Assembly: GCF_000243695.2 (NCBI RefSeq)
Contig: NZ_AHMN02000005.1
Coordinates: 37,501-101,500 of the forward strand
Reading direction: 5' to 3'
Length of the DNA: 64,000 nt
Origin: Leptospira kirschneri serovar Cynopteri str. 3522 CT
GTDB lineage: Bacteria; Spirochaetota; Leptospiria; Leptospirales; Leptospiraceae
A program made the translations under genes and the position numbers. The notes beneath the pieces were generated by a model. The model saw nothing but the letters and a program-made list of their open reading frames with translations. It did not search any database and was not told the origin of the DNA. Below are positions 20,650 through 31,100 of this stretch, piece after piece. The stretch's first letter is position 1; each line of letters opens with the position of its first letter.

Positions 20650-21470
20650 AATTGCGACCCATGGGAAGCAATTCATTGAGTTACCCCCACCCAAAAATAA
20701 GGGTGGGAACTCAGTTTTACAGAGGATTTGTCGTAATTCCCACAGATTTAATATTGAAATCTAAATACTTGTGGGTAAGGTTATGGTAGAGAGCGTTGTA
20801 TTGAGTTTCAAACGCGACCTGTCGAGCGACCGTAGAAGCGAGACGCTGAGTTCAGGAAAGGGTTGTTGAGTTCAATTTTGATTCTAAAATCCTGTAGGAA
20901 CTCATACTTTTAGAAAATTTTTACTCGGGCCGAACTCACGTTAAAATAGAATCTCAACTTTGATGATAGCCGCAAAACAGCGGTTTTGTGCAAAAATCGG
21001 ATTGAACGATGATTCTTTTGTATCCCAGTAGCATAGTAGTTCCCACAATTTTCAAAGTTTAGCTGGTAAATCCACGATTTGTAAGAGTTCCCACATCTAT
21101 TTTTTTTACGAAAAAATTGACCTAGGATTTTCTCCACGAATCCACGTTAAACTACTGATTCCTATCAAATCGAGCTTCTCAAATGTTTATCCCGAGTGTC
21201 GTTTCATGTAAGTTCGATAAAATCCAATGCGAAAACGATTGAACATAGAGAAACTCAGAAAAATATTGTATTATGTTTCTTTCATGCAATTTATTGACTG
21301 GAGCTAAAGAGCGCGATCCGGCAAAGCCGAATTCGCCCCGTTTTTTTTTGTTCTGAATTCATATTATTGAAGTGTAAACTATTGGATTGGGTTCTTTATT
21401 TTGTAGTTCTGAGTAAGATCAGAAGTGAAATTATTGACGAAGTCGAATCAAAGAGTTTGAATTTAATTCT

Positions 21471-21986
21471 CTATCGAAGTTTAGATAACAATGGACTAGA
21501 ACTCATCGAAAGTCCAACGTAAGCCGCAGCGATCGCGTCCCAAGAATCGTCGTGTCCTTTCAACAATTCCACATTTAAAAGAAGTTTTAAAGCCTGACGA
21601 ATCTGTTTTTTATCCGCGGTTCCGCTTCCAGTAGTTCCTTTTTTGATCTGGGAAACGGTAGGTTCTAAAATTTGAATATTCTTTTCTGCTAAAGTAACCA
21701 AAAGAACCCCTCTCGACTCGAACACACGAGAAGCCGTTTTTTTATTTTTGGCAAAAAACATTTCCTCCACGGAAGCGATTGAGGGATTAAATTCTTCCAA
21801 AATTTCTCTAAGTCCTTTCCGCAATACCAAAAGATTTTCAGGACTTGGAGTTCCGGGAGGAACTTCTACGGTTCCATAATTCAAGATCTTGATTTTAGAA
21901 GCATGTTTTTCTAAAATCGCATAACCGGCTCTATGTGAACCAGGATCGATTCCGATAATTCTCAAAGAGTTACTACTCGGACGCAT
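21471..21986 (-). CDS. ruvC: Crossover junction endodeoxyribonuclease RuvC
   Basis: RuvC is the Holliday-junction resolvase working with RuvAB. The product begins [20 protein letters not shown], where IIGIDPG holds the first catalytic Asp. It continues with [16 protein letters not shown] (catalytic Glu), the [20 protein letters not shown] segment and the C-terminal [11 protein letters not shown] acidic motif. I choose ATG 21984-21986 (171 residues); the frame is open to a TTG at 22020-22022, but that adds non-homologous residues. No ruvA or ruvB is adjacent. Confidence 0.92.
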   Translation of the reverse strand: MRPSSNSLRIIGIDPGSHRAGYAILEKHASKIKILNYGTVEVPPGTPSPENLLVLRKGLREILEEFNPSIASVEEMFFAKNKKTASRVFESRGVLLVTLAEKNIQILEPTVSQIKKGTTGSGTADKKQIRQALKLLLNVELLKGHDDSWDAIAAAYVGLSMSSSPLLSKLR

Positions 21987-23206
21987 GAAAGTAATGTCCA
22001 AAATCAACGGCCTTTTTTGCAAAGATCCGTAAGTTCTCAGCCATTACGTCTAACGCGTAATGACTGACCTTTTTGAAGACGATCCCATATTTTAAATTTT
22101 GAAACAAGTTTGCCATAATATTATTTTTATCCATCCGGGTATTAATATTTACTTTGAACATAAAAGAACTATTATAAAATAAATTTTTAATTTAATGATA
22201 TTCATTGATTTACAATTTAATACAAAATTTTAAAACCCTATTTCTTCAAATTATAAGACTACGTACCCAATATTTTAACATAAGTTCGACATAAGAGAAT
22301 TTTGACGAACCCGACTTGCTTGTGGCAAGCCAAACCGGGATCTTTAATTCTGGTCAATAAATTGTATACAGTAAACGTTATACAATATATTCGTTTTCAA
22401 TTTCAAACGCGGTCCGGAAAACTAAAGCGAATGCCTCTCTAAGGATCGGAATTCAAGAAAGGAAGTGTTTTGCTTGAGTTTCCTTACATCAATCCCTTTC
22501 GCGTTAATTCACGTTTTTTTATATTCAAATAGTGTTTTGTAATAAAAACCCGGAAACCTCAATTTCATTCACATTCGTAAAGGCAATATTTTAAAAATCG
22601 TCGTCGACCCAATTGCTGCACAAAATTGCCGTTTTGTAAGCACCACAAAAATGAAAAAATATCTTATAAAGATTTTTTAAACTCATTTAATCGTTTTTCA
22701 TAAATTCTTTTGAAATTTATTTACCGACTAAGTTGGTCCTAAAATGTAATATCACGTTTTACTTAAGTTTATCAAACTACATTCGAAACAATCAATCCCT
22801 GTTTTTTCAGTTTGGATCGCAGTAGTTCACACATTTAAACTTTTATCGCAAAATCTAATGATCGTAGCAGCTTTTCGAGATTTTTTTATTGTATCAAAAA
22901 TTCCAATAATCTATCGAAAAGACATATTCTGTGGGAACTACCACATTTTAAAAACTTACAGTACAATTTCTAGACTATACTTTTAATCAGAATTTTTTTA
23001 GGTTTTTTTCCGGAAAAAATACCCGAAATCATCTCGAACATCTTTAAAATTGAAAACCGTCCCCGTTCAGATCTAAAGTCGTAAACGAGACAAAAAATGT
23101 GATTAAAAAATTCCCAGTAGCGATTAACAAAACCGTTTGAATCTCCATTTTAATAAAACAATAGAGACGAAAAATTAATTTTTTAAAAACTCTAAAAGTC
23201 CAGAAA
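21987..23206. other. Gene-poor stretch between yebC and ruvC with decayed repeats
   Basis: A decayed structured repeat occupies about 22275-22520 (from ACATAAGTTCGACATAAGAG to AATCCCTTTCGCGTTAATT). The palindromic motif lies at 22930-22945, and a worn MITE-like element at about 23100-23197. A short open frame overlapping the ruvC start (21973-22161) is not convincing. The remainder shows nothing assignable. Confidence 0.6.
22930..22945. repeat. Palindromic motif TGTGGGAACTACCACA
   Basis: Exact match to the 16-mer at 19954-19969, again in a gene-free region. Confidence 0.7.
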
Positions 23207-23956
23207 TTATTGAAATTCTTTTTCCAGAGAAGCCGCCAGTTCAAAATTAGAAGTCACAGAAGTCACGTCGTCGTGCCCATCCAGTTGATCGATTAACTTC
23301 ATTACTTTTTCTGCAACCTCCTTGTCCGCAATTTCGGAACTTACCAAAGGAATATAACGTATTTCCGATTCTTCAGACTTGAGCCCCTTCTCATTTAATG
23401 CGTGTAAGACGCTTTCATAATTGTCCGGAGTAGTAATCACACGATAGACTTCACCTTCATTAATTACGTCTTCCGCGCCTCCGCCAACGGCAACATCAAC
23501 GAGTTCGTCCTCGCTGATTTGTGAAAATTCTAAAACGATCACTCCTTTTTTTTCAAAAAGACGACTAACGGATCCGGAAGTAGCAAGAGATCCCCCTAAT
23601 TTTGTAAGAATACTTTTGATCTCAGGTGTGGTTCTAGATTTTTTGTCTGTTACAGCAGAAACCATGATCGCAATTCCGCCCGGACCAAAACATTCGTATA
23701 GACATTCTTCGTAGGTCACCCCTTCTAATTCTCCGGTTCCCTTTCGAACGGCCCTTTCTATGTTATCCTTGGGCATGTTCACAGATTTTGCTTTTAAGAT
23801 TGCGAGTCTAAGCCTTGGATTTCCTTCCGGATCTCCTCCTCCCATTTTTGCGGCTACAGTAATTTCTTTTCCCACTCTTGTAAAAATGGCTCCGCGTTTA
23901 GAATCGATCGCGTCTTTTTTACGTTTGATCGTAGCCCATTTCGAATGTCCGGACAT
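23207..23956 (-). CDS. yebC: YebC/PmpR-family transcriptional regulator or translation factor
   Basis: The 249-residue product starts [20 protein letters not shown] and shows the family hallmarks [40 protein letters not shown] and [13 protein letters not shown]. YebC-type proteins are cytosolic; members are described as DNA-binding regulators and, more recently, as factors relieving ribosome stalling. Length is normal. In many bacteria yebC lies directly upstream of ruvC; here both are on the same strand but 1.2 kb of repeat-rich DNA separates them, so co-transcription is uncertain. Confidence 0.95.
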   Translation of the reverse strand: MSGHSKWATIKRKKDAIDSKRGAIFTRVGKEITVAAKMGGGDPEGNPRLRLAILKAKSVNMPKDNIERAVRKGTGELEGVTYEECLYECFGPGGIAIMVSAVTDKKSRTTPEIKSILTKLGGSLATSGSVSRLFEKKGVIVLEFSQISEDELVDVAVGGGAEDVINEGEVYRVITTPDNYESVLHALNEKGLKSEESEIRYIPLVSSEIADKEVAEKVMKLIDQLDGHDDVTSVTSNFELAASLEKEFQ

Positions 23957-24326
23957 GATTGTTATCCCCTGTACACTACTTTGAATGATTGAATCAATTC
24001 AGTTGATTCTGAACGATACTTTCCAAAGATCAAAAAAAAGACATCCTGTCCATCCTTTTCAGTAAGAGAATAAACCAGCTGATTCGAATTCCTTCATTTA
24101 TAAATTTGAAGAAGTAAATCTTTTGCAATCATCAAAGGAGAATTTATAATCAATCCCATGAGTCATCTTTCTAAGTTTTTTCAAAAACAATTTCACATTT
24201 TTTTCTCGTATAAAAACAATCTAATAAAGTGACTGTTTATCTTTCTTTATGACCCGCATATAGGTTTGTCCATCTTACAATCATTAAACTCTAAAAAATA
24301 ATACAAGTAAGATTAAGAAATAAATA
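23957..24326. other. Intergenic stretch without visible features
   Basis: AT-rich sequence upstream of yebC, where its promoter should lie. I see no repeat, RNA gene or strong terminator. Confidence 0.5.
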
Positions 24327-25313
<987 letters not shown>

Positions 25314-25499
25314 GATATAATCTTACCCCTTTAAAATATGATGACTTTATATCATCGGATAATTTTAAAACGAGAAGTTCTATAAAACGAATTTTAAAAG
25401 GATAAATGCCGTCAAACACCTATTTTTTGTAAAAATCCTTCATAAAACAGCAGCATCTTAAAACTTGTTCTTTTAAACTGAAGGATAAAACATATTGGA

Positions 25500-25608
25500 G
25501 TAGTTGTAATCTTACTGATCTCTATATAATTGAGTTCCGTTATTCTATCACAAAATTTTGATTCTATGTAAAATATTAGGTACTCTATTATATAATTATG
25601 AGTAATAG
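25500..25608. repeat. Dispersed repeat shared with 60.03-60.14 kb
   Basis: About 105 bp reading CTGATCTCTATATAATTGAG ... TATCACAAAAT ... AAAATATTAGGTACT ... TTATGAGTAA is repeated with substitutions at about 60035-60140 in the same orientation. The rest of 25314-25611 holds nothing recognisable. Confidence 0.65.
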
Positions 25609-25611
25609 TTC

Positions 25612-25854
25612 TCAATTTGGTTTTTTTTGACGAGGTGAAGAGGTCTTTCGTTTCTTTACCAAACTCAAACCATAAGGGCGATCCAATCCAATCGCAATAC
25701 CAAATTCATACATATACTTATCCATCATTATATCATGTTTTTCTTTTTGTGTTTTATCAATCCATTCATCTATCTTTTGAAGTTCTGGTTCGCTTAGGTC
25801 TTTTAGTTTTCTAGATACTTGTTTCAGCAATGACTCTTGTTTAAATTCTTTCAT
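25612..25854 (-). CDS. Small hypothetical protein (80 residues)
   Basis: Start chosen at ATG 25852-25854, with AGAAGGTG 8-9 nt upstream; the frame is open 12 codons further. The product MKEFKQESLLKQVSRKLKDL... is helical and charged, with a conserved-looking segment DKYMYEFGIAIGLDRPYGLS and a basic C-terminal tail. No domain recognised. A 56-bp sequence upstream (25892-25947) is repeated upstream of the next small gene, suggesting shared control. It could be a toxin-antitoxin-type or regulatory protein, but nothing in the sequence proves this. Confidence 0.55.
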   Translation of the reverse strand: MKEFKQESLLKQVSRKLKDLSEPELQKIDEWIDKTQKEKHDIMMDKYMYEFGIAIGLDRPYGLSLVKKRKTSSPRQKKPN

Positions 25855-25891
25855 TTGGTTCAACACCTTCTTTTCTATTATCAGAAACATT

Positions 25892-25947
25892 CTTTAGAGT
25901 TTTCTTTTTTACTAATATTTTAATATTTTTCTCTTTATTTTAAAATC
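25892..25947. repeat. 56-bp direct repeat upstream of small gene, copy 1 (copy 2 at 26294-26350)
   Basis: Both copies run from CTTTAGAGTTTT through ACTAATATT and TTTTCTCTTTATTTTAAAATC with few differences. Each lies 5' of a small leftward gene (starts at 25854 and 26195), so it may contain a promoter or operator, or mark a local duplication. Confidence 0.65.
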
Positions 25948-26001
25948 TTTTTTTTAAACAAAACACTACTCAAACCAGTTTTTTTTAGGGTCACAGAATT
26001 T

Positions 26002-26195
26002 TTACTTCGGAAGATATGGTAGGACATCCTTCATACTTTCCAAATCTTCTGGAAACACTTGAACTTTTACTAATGCTTCACGCTCTGGATCAAAGTAAAT
26101 GCACGATACCTTTGGTTCCAAACTACTTTCACATACATCTTACGGCCAGTTGTTCGGTCTTTCACTGCCTCACCCAATACAAAACCTTTCTTCAT
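26002..26195 (-). pseudogene. Frameshifted small gene, possibly DUF2158/YodC-like
   Basis: From ATG 26193-26195 the frame encodes MKKGFVLGEAVKDRTTGRKM, then runs into a stop after about 41 codons. A shift of frame around 26130-26140 gives a continuation SSLEPKVSCIYFDPEREALV and on to a stop at 26002-26004, about 64 residues in all. The combined product (G..V.....G.KM.V...., then V.C.YFD......V.VFPEDLE) resembles the short DUF2158 pattern, which is a weak inference. The cause may be a true mutation or a sequencing indel. GAGGG lies 7 nt upstream of the start. Confidence 0.5.
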
Positions 26196-26401
26196 TTCAT
26201 TACCCTCGTTCTCTTAATAAATTTCAAGAAGGTATATCTTGAGATTCCCACTTTCTAAAATACGCTCTCTCTCGTTTAAAACTCCATCGGGCACTTTAGA
26301 GTTTTAATTTTTACTAATATTCTAATATTTTTTCTCTTTATTTTAAAATCACTGTTCTTAATATTTCCCAAATCCATTATTTAAGCAAAACACAACTTAA
26401 A

Positions 26402-26431
26402 CCCGCTTCTTTGAAAAAGCGGGCTTTTTTT
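26402..26431. terminator. Hairpin terminator downstream of the secreted protein gene
   Basis: CCCGCTT-CTTTGAAA-AAGCGGG followed by CTTTTTTT on the plus strand; the minus strand has only TTT after the stem. It lies about 20 bp after the stop of the leftward gene at 26450, so it probably ends that transcript and may work in both directions. Confidence 0.65.
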
Positions 26432-26449
26432 GGAGTTAGTCATACTACT

Positions 26450-27289
26450 TCATGGTTTCATCAGCTTTTTCTGATAATATTTCTCGCCTAGCGTATTGGA
26501 GATTTCATCGATGCAGGTTCCGGCTTCCTCATTGGTATTTTTAGATTCATATATATCCAAAATCTCAGTCGCAACGATTATGTTATCGTGAAAAACCTTC
26601 TTTCGATCTACTTTGAACTGGCTCCGTATCTTGTCATACGATTGGATGGGGATTTTCAGATATCCTTCTTTAAACGGAATTTCTGCTTCTTGGGAAGAAA
26701 CCAATTTTAAGTTTTTGAATATTTTTCCTCCCCTCGGTCCGCCAGTAAGTTCTTCAGGAATCAAAAAGTAAAAACGTACTTTTTTGGGAAAGGAAATTCT
26801 TTTGAAGACACGCTCAATAGGAAATTCATTACCTTTATCTTTAAATGTTAGCTGGAAATACAAATGTTTCTCCTCCATCGTAATCGGAGAAAGAACGATT
26901 TCCCCAATTCCTTTGTTCTTCGACAAATCGAAACAAGTTATATCCTGTTCATTATATTGAATGCCGTACGGATTGTCGTATCCGCAAGTATCTTTAGCCC
27001 ACTCTTTCAGTTTCATAAAGTCTTTCGGTTTTGGTTTTAAATTCTTTGCAATGTATGGAGCTTTAAAAAAACTACTCGCCCAATTCACAGCATCCCCCGG
27101 TGTTCCTGCAAAAGAGTCATACCAAATTCCCGATAATACATCTCCTTCTTTCATCTTCGAGATCTTGTATATCTCTGGATTTCCATCCTTTCCAATACAA
27201 TCCCTGACAGGATACGGATCGGCTTGCCCCAAAACTGATCCACTCAATCCTAAAATAAACAATACAAAAAGCGAATATACGAACTTCAT
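26450..27289 (-). CDS. Secreted hypothetical protein, paralogue of the next gene
   Basis: The 279-residue product starts MKFVYSLFVLFILGLSGSVL followed by a G-Q-A signal-peptidase I type site, so it is exported. It shares with 27321-28169 the pattern D-C-I...NP......M..GDVL...WYD, an A..W.SS/TS.. segment, a W.K..C motif, a C-F/T-D....N.G.GEI-L-S block, a central F/Y..L..E.P region and a C-terminal T-C-I-x-x-I. Family unknown. It is the last gene of a three-gene leftward unit with the giant Hint protein, a position typical of immunity or accessory proteins in polymorphic toxin loci (inference). Confidence 0.7.
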   Translation of the reverse strand: MKFVYSLFVLFILGLSGSVLGQADPYPVRDCIGKDGNPEIYKISKMKEGDVLSGIWYDSFAGTPGDAVNWASSFFKAPYIAKNLKPKPKDFMKLKEWAKDTCGYDNPYGIQYNEQDITCFDLSKNKGIGEIVLSPITMEEKHLYFQLTFKDKGNEFPIERVFKRISFPKKVRFYFLIPEELTGGPRGGKIFKNLKLVSSQEAEIPFKEGYLKIPIQSYDKIRSQFKVDRKKVFHDNIIVATEILDIYESKNTNEEAGTCIDEISNTLGEKYYQKKLMKP

Positions 27290-27320
27290 ACTAATCTCCT
27301 ATTTCTTTTTGATTAAGGTC

Positions 27321-28169
27321 TCATTTAGGAATATATTGATATTCCTTTTCATCTCCGCCGCCGCTTCGTATATCAGTAATACATGTAATGTCTTTTTCCT
27401 TGCTTCCGTCCCATACACTGTTGATCTCGATCGCGACCATAACTTTTTTGGAGCGTCCGCCTGATATCCCAGTATCCTCAAAAATATTATCAAAATTGGG
27501 TATTTGGATTTTCTGATACCCTACCGTATCTTTGAGAGTCACTTTCTGTTTTTGATACAGCCAAGGGTTGGAAAAAGACAATTCTCCTGCCTGAATTGGA
27601 CTTGGCGGAAATTCTGTGACCAGATAGTAGATCGTAATATCTTTTGGCCTGTTTCGTTCCAGAAATCCTTTCTTGCTGTTTTGTTTGCCGGGAAGAATGT
27701 AAAAAGAATCATTCTTTTTTTCCTCAAACATTATATCAATGTAAGATAATAAAATCTCCCCAACCCCGCGATTTGTATCCGTGCAATATGCTTTCCCTTC
27801 TTTCAAGCCGTAATCTTGGGCATAGTAAGGAATGTTGTCACAAGACTTCTTGGTCCAATCTCGAAATGCTTTTCTGTCCTTTTCCTTGGGTTTGGATTTC
27901 ATGAAATCAATAAGCTCCTTTCCTTTTGGTCGCAAATGAGATGTCGCCCAAGCAAGCCCCCAAGACCAACGACCATCATCAAAAAAAGCGGTATCATAAA
28001 ACGTCTGTTTCAATACGTCATCGTCTTTCATGGTTTTTAATGCTTTCAAAGAAGGATTGTCTTTTACGGTAATGCAATCAGGACCGGGAAGAATTTCTTC
28101 CTGACTCCAAATACCAGTTGAAGACAAAAGAAAAAGAAAAGCGATCATTTGAATTTTTGCATGTTTCAT
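27321..28169 (-). CDS. Secreted hypothetical protein, candidate immunity/accessory partner
   Basis: The 282-residue product starts MKHAKIQMIAFLFLLSSTGI with a signal peptide ending near W-S-Q. It is a paralogue of the protein at 26450-27289 (shared D-C-I-T...NP, DDVL.....YD, W.K.SCD, N-R-G-V-G-E-I-L-L-S and C-terminal DITCITDI). It starts only 6 bp after the giant gene's stop, so co-expression is very likely. If the upstream C-terminal peptidase-like domain acts in the periplasm or on rival cells, exported partners would fit; function is unproven. The conserved Cys pairs suggest disulfides. Confidence 0.7.
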   Translation of the reverse strand: MKHAKIQMIAFLFLLSSTGIWSQEEILPGPDCITVKDNPSLKALKTMKDDDVLKQTFYDTAFFDDGRWSWGLAWATSHLRPKGKELIDFMKSKPKEKDRKAFRDWTKKSCDNIPYYAQDYGLKEGKAYCTDTNRGVGEILLSYIDIMFEEKKNDSFYILPGKQNSKKGFLERNRPKDITIYYLVTEFPPSPIQAGELSFSNPWLYQKQKVTLKDTVGYQKIQIPNFDNIFEDTGISGGRSKKVMVAIEINSVWDGSKEKDITCITDIRSGGGDEKEYQYIPK

Positions 28170-28175
28170 TTTGGT

Positions 28176-31100
28176 TTAGTCCTTTTTAAAGAAATCGAAT
28201 TTAAAAATGTTTGAAAATTTGTTCCAGAAACCACCGGAAGAGTTACGTCTTCTTGAGCCCGAGGAAGAACCATTTCCTGAAGGAGTATTCGTTCCCGTGT
28301 CTTCGACAATTGTGTAAGCATAGTTAAATTGTGCCACATTCAACTTGTCGATTGGATAAAAGACGGCTCTTCCATCTTGGCCACCGGCCCCGTTTCTGTA
28401 TCCCTTGTTCGCATCTCCGTAAGAGTCATTGATCATGAAGCCTCGCTCTCCGTGCGGACCTTCCACATATCCAGTAATCCGAGTTACGTGACCAAGGCTG
28501 TTCGCATATGTTCCTCCGACGTTCACAGCCATTCCTTGATCTAGCTGTCCTTTCGCAAATTCAAAGAACCTATCATTAAACTGTTCTCTAGTTTCTTTAT
28601 ATTTACCAGTCTTCTGAAAATAAATATCTGCACCAACTTGCAATCCATCTTTCTTCAAAGCCTGCGATATTTCTAAAACTCCCAACTGCGAAGGTCTTAA
28701 TCCACGAGAAGCGGCAAAATCGCCCATTGCCTTAGCAACTTCACCCACTGTTCTTCCGTTGTTGTGCCTGTCTTCTGCAATCACGGTGGACTGGCACACA
28801 GCAACATCACGTAAATGATCACCGCCAGGTACAACTTGAGTTGGAGTGTCATTTTCAGCATCATACGCTCTTCTTTCCAAAGGATTGTTTAGATCGTATT
28901 TTTTGATCAAACCCCGTTCGCCGGAATAATCACTCCGAGCTTCTCTCTGCGTTCTTCCAACTTCTTCAACAAGCATCTTGCCCTTGTTACCGTTTCTTTC
29001 TATCTCTGCCGTATGCGTACCGTTCTTTGTTTCATGTAGGATGGCCTGACCGTTCGCATCTTTTACTAAACTTACTTTCGGAGTTCCATCGTCGTATTTC
29101 GTTCCACTTCCACCACGCTCGCCTAACACATTCGACAAATGAGTCAAATAGTCGTTTGTACTTTTTAAATTCACAGCTATGACTGTTTGTTTTAATACAT
29201 CCAGATTACTATTTTTTGTAGAATATTCTTTGCCATTCAAATGCTGAACTTGTTCGATCTCTATCTTTCCATTGTTATTTCTAAAATAAAGATCTTCTTT
29301 TAAACCATATTTGTTGCTTTCAGATTGAAAATGAGCGACTCCGTTTTCATCAGAGCCTACGTTTTTCCATTTCGAACCAGCGTAATCAAATTCATTCACT
29401 TTTCCTAAAGCCCGCAACTTGTCTTTCGCGTTTGCAGAATCCAACATTTTAGAACTATCTTCGGATAATATTCCTTTCCCGTCCAATATCCTTTGAACTT
29501 GTTCCGTGTAGTTATGGACGACATAACCGATTCCGAATGTATCCCCGCCGACTACGTATGTATGATTGTCTTCTACTTCTAAGTTGTAAACTTTAGTAGG
29601 TTCTGTGTTGTAATAGTAGATTCCTGTTACAGTTCCCCAACTTCCGTCGGATCTTAATACTTGATCTCTTAAACGTAAGTCTTCTACCTTCACCCATTCA
29701 GATGACTGAACCTCGCTTGAATCTGAATTTCGTTTTTCTAATGCAACGTTTCTTGAATGTTTCTCCGTTCCAACAGAATGTTGTTCAAATTCTCTTCGAA
29801 TCCTTCCATCTCCATAAACTGCATTCGCAATCCGTGATGTAATGTCTCCTCCGTTTCTGTCCTCAGTCCTCTGTCTAGAATTTGCGTTAGCAAATTCGTC
29901 TGTCTTCTGTCTTCTAAATGGGTGGTTCCATGTTGTATGGATTTCTTCTTCTCCATCTAACTCTAGAAAGAAGAGCTGTGGAACTTCATGTACAAAAGTC
30001 TCTGTTACTCTCTTGTTCTCAAAAGTATTTGTATTCTCGTTCCAAGAACGTACTACATCTCCGATTTTTACGTCTTCAATATTTGTAAACTCATAGTCAT
30101 TAGAACTAAACTCGTTCGAGTTAGTTTTGTTAGAATTAGCTTTACTAAAACTATCTTCACTAGAATTCATATTTCCGTATATTCTAACATTCTTGTTCTT
30201 TAATCTTGTTATTTTGGACCCTGGGGCAAAGCACGTATCTAAGTGAAAAACCCCCTGTTTATCAACCATCTTCGATCCGTCGTTTGCAAATCCAAAACTC
30301 TGTGCTACGTCTCCCATAAGGCCGGTTACAAACTTTCCAAAGGTTGTGGTCGCACTCTTACCCTCGTTAAATCTTACTTCTATTCCACTTCTTTCGCCTG
30401 CTCGTGTTACTTCTTCTTTCCACTTCTGCAAGTTCTCAGGGTTTTGAGACATTCTATCTTTGTATCCATTCCATTTTTCTAATAGCTTTTCAGGATTCGC
30501 TCTTTCCATATCGATTCCACCCTTACCATCTCTCGGAAGCGCTGAATCAATTTCCCTTTCTGTAAACAAAGGTTTGTCCATCTTACTACCTAAACTGATC
30601 TCTTTTAGTAAGATCTCCATCTGCTTCCTTTCATGGTTCTCCGAAGAATTCTCAGCCGTCTGACCCTGGTTAAATTCATTCTGAAAGTTACTGTTAAAAG
30701 ACACTGGTTCAAATCCGTGTGTGTTCGTATCGTAAGTTAGTGTTCCGACTGTCGCTCCTCTCATCCCTTGTATGCTTAAGCCTATCTTCCCATCATTACC
30801 AAAGTCTAATGTTCCTCCGCCTCCTCTCAGTCTTTGTGGAATCGCTGTATTTCCATCGCTGTTGTAAGATATGGACGCGCTCGCATGGCCGGTCTTACTT
30901 GCCGATATATTAAAACTTGCATTCGCCCAGCTTTGTCCACCGATATGGTTTTTGTCGTAGCTTGCGTTCGCTGTGTAATCTCCGCTCTTAAAGTTGTAAT
31001 CAAGTCCAAGTCCTAATCCACTCGTAAAGTTTGTATTTACGTTCATTCCTAGTCCTGCGTCTTGATTGTAGCTCAATCCAAAGTTTAAGTTACTCATCTT

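Larger units (their letters stand above)
19710..21470. other. Gene-free repeat desert containing an assembly artefact
   Basis: About 1.76 kb without a credible gene. It contains GTGGGAACT-type motifs (about 19826, 19954, 20010, 20900, 21043, 21085), the second MITE (20218-20501), pieces of the structured repeat (20502-20600 and 21230-21345), the linker at 20608-20649 with its 242-bp duplication, and the second copy of the 130-bp hairpin unit (20963-21094). True length is probably 284 bp shorter once the artefact is removed. Confidence 0.65.

Noticed and set aside
21973..22161. 62-residue frame overlapping the ruvC start
   Set aside because: Overlaps ruvC in another frame and matches nothing I know; [20 protein letters not shown] is suggestive but not enough.
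25412..25615. 67-residue frame downstream of the nuclease fusion
   Set aside because: Lies within a dispersed non-coding repeat also found at 60035-60140, where no such frame is kept.
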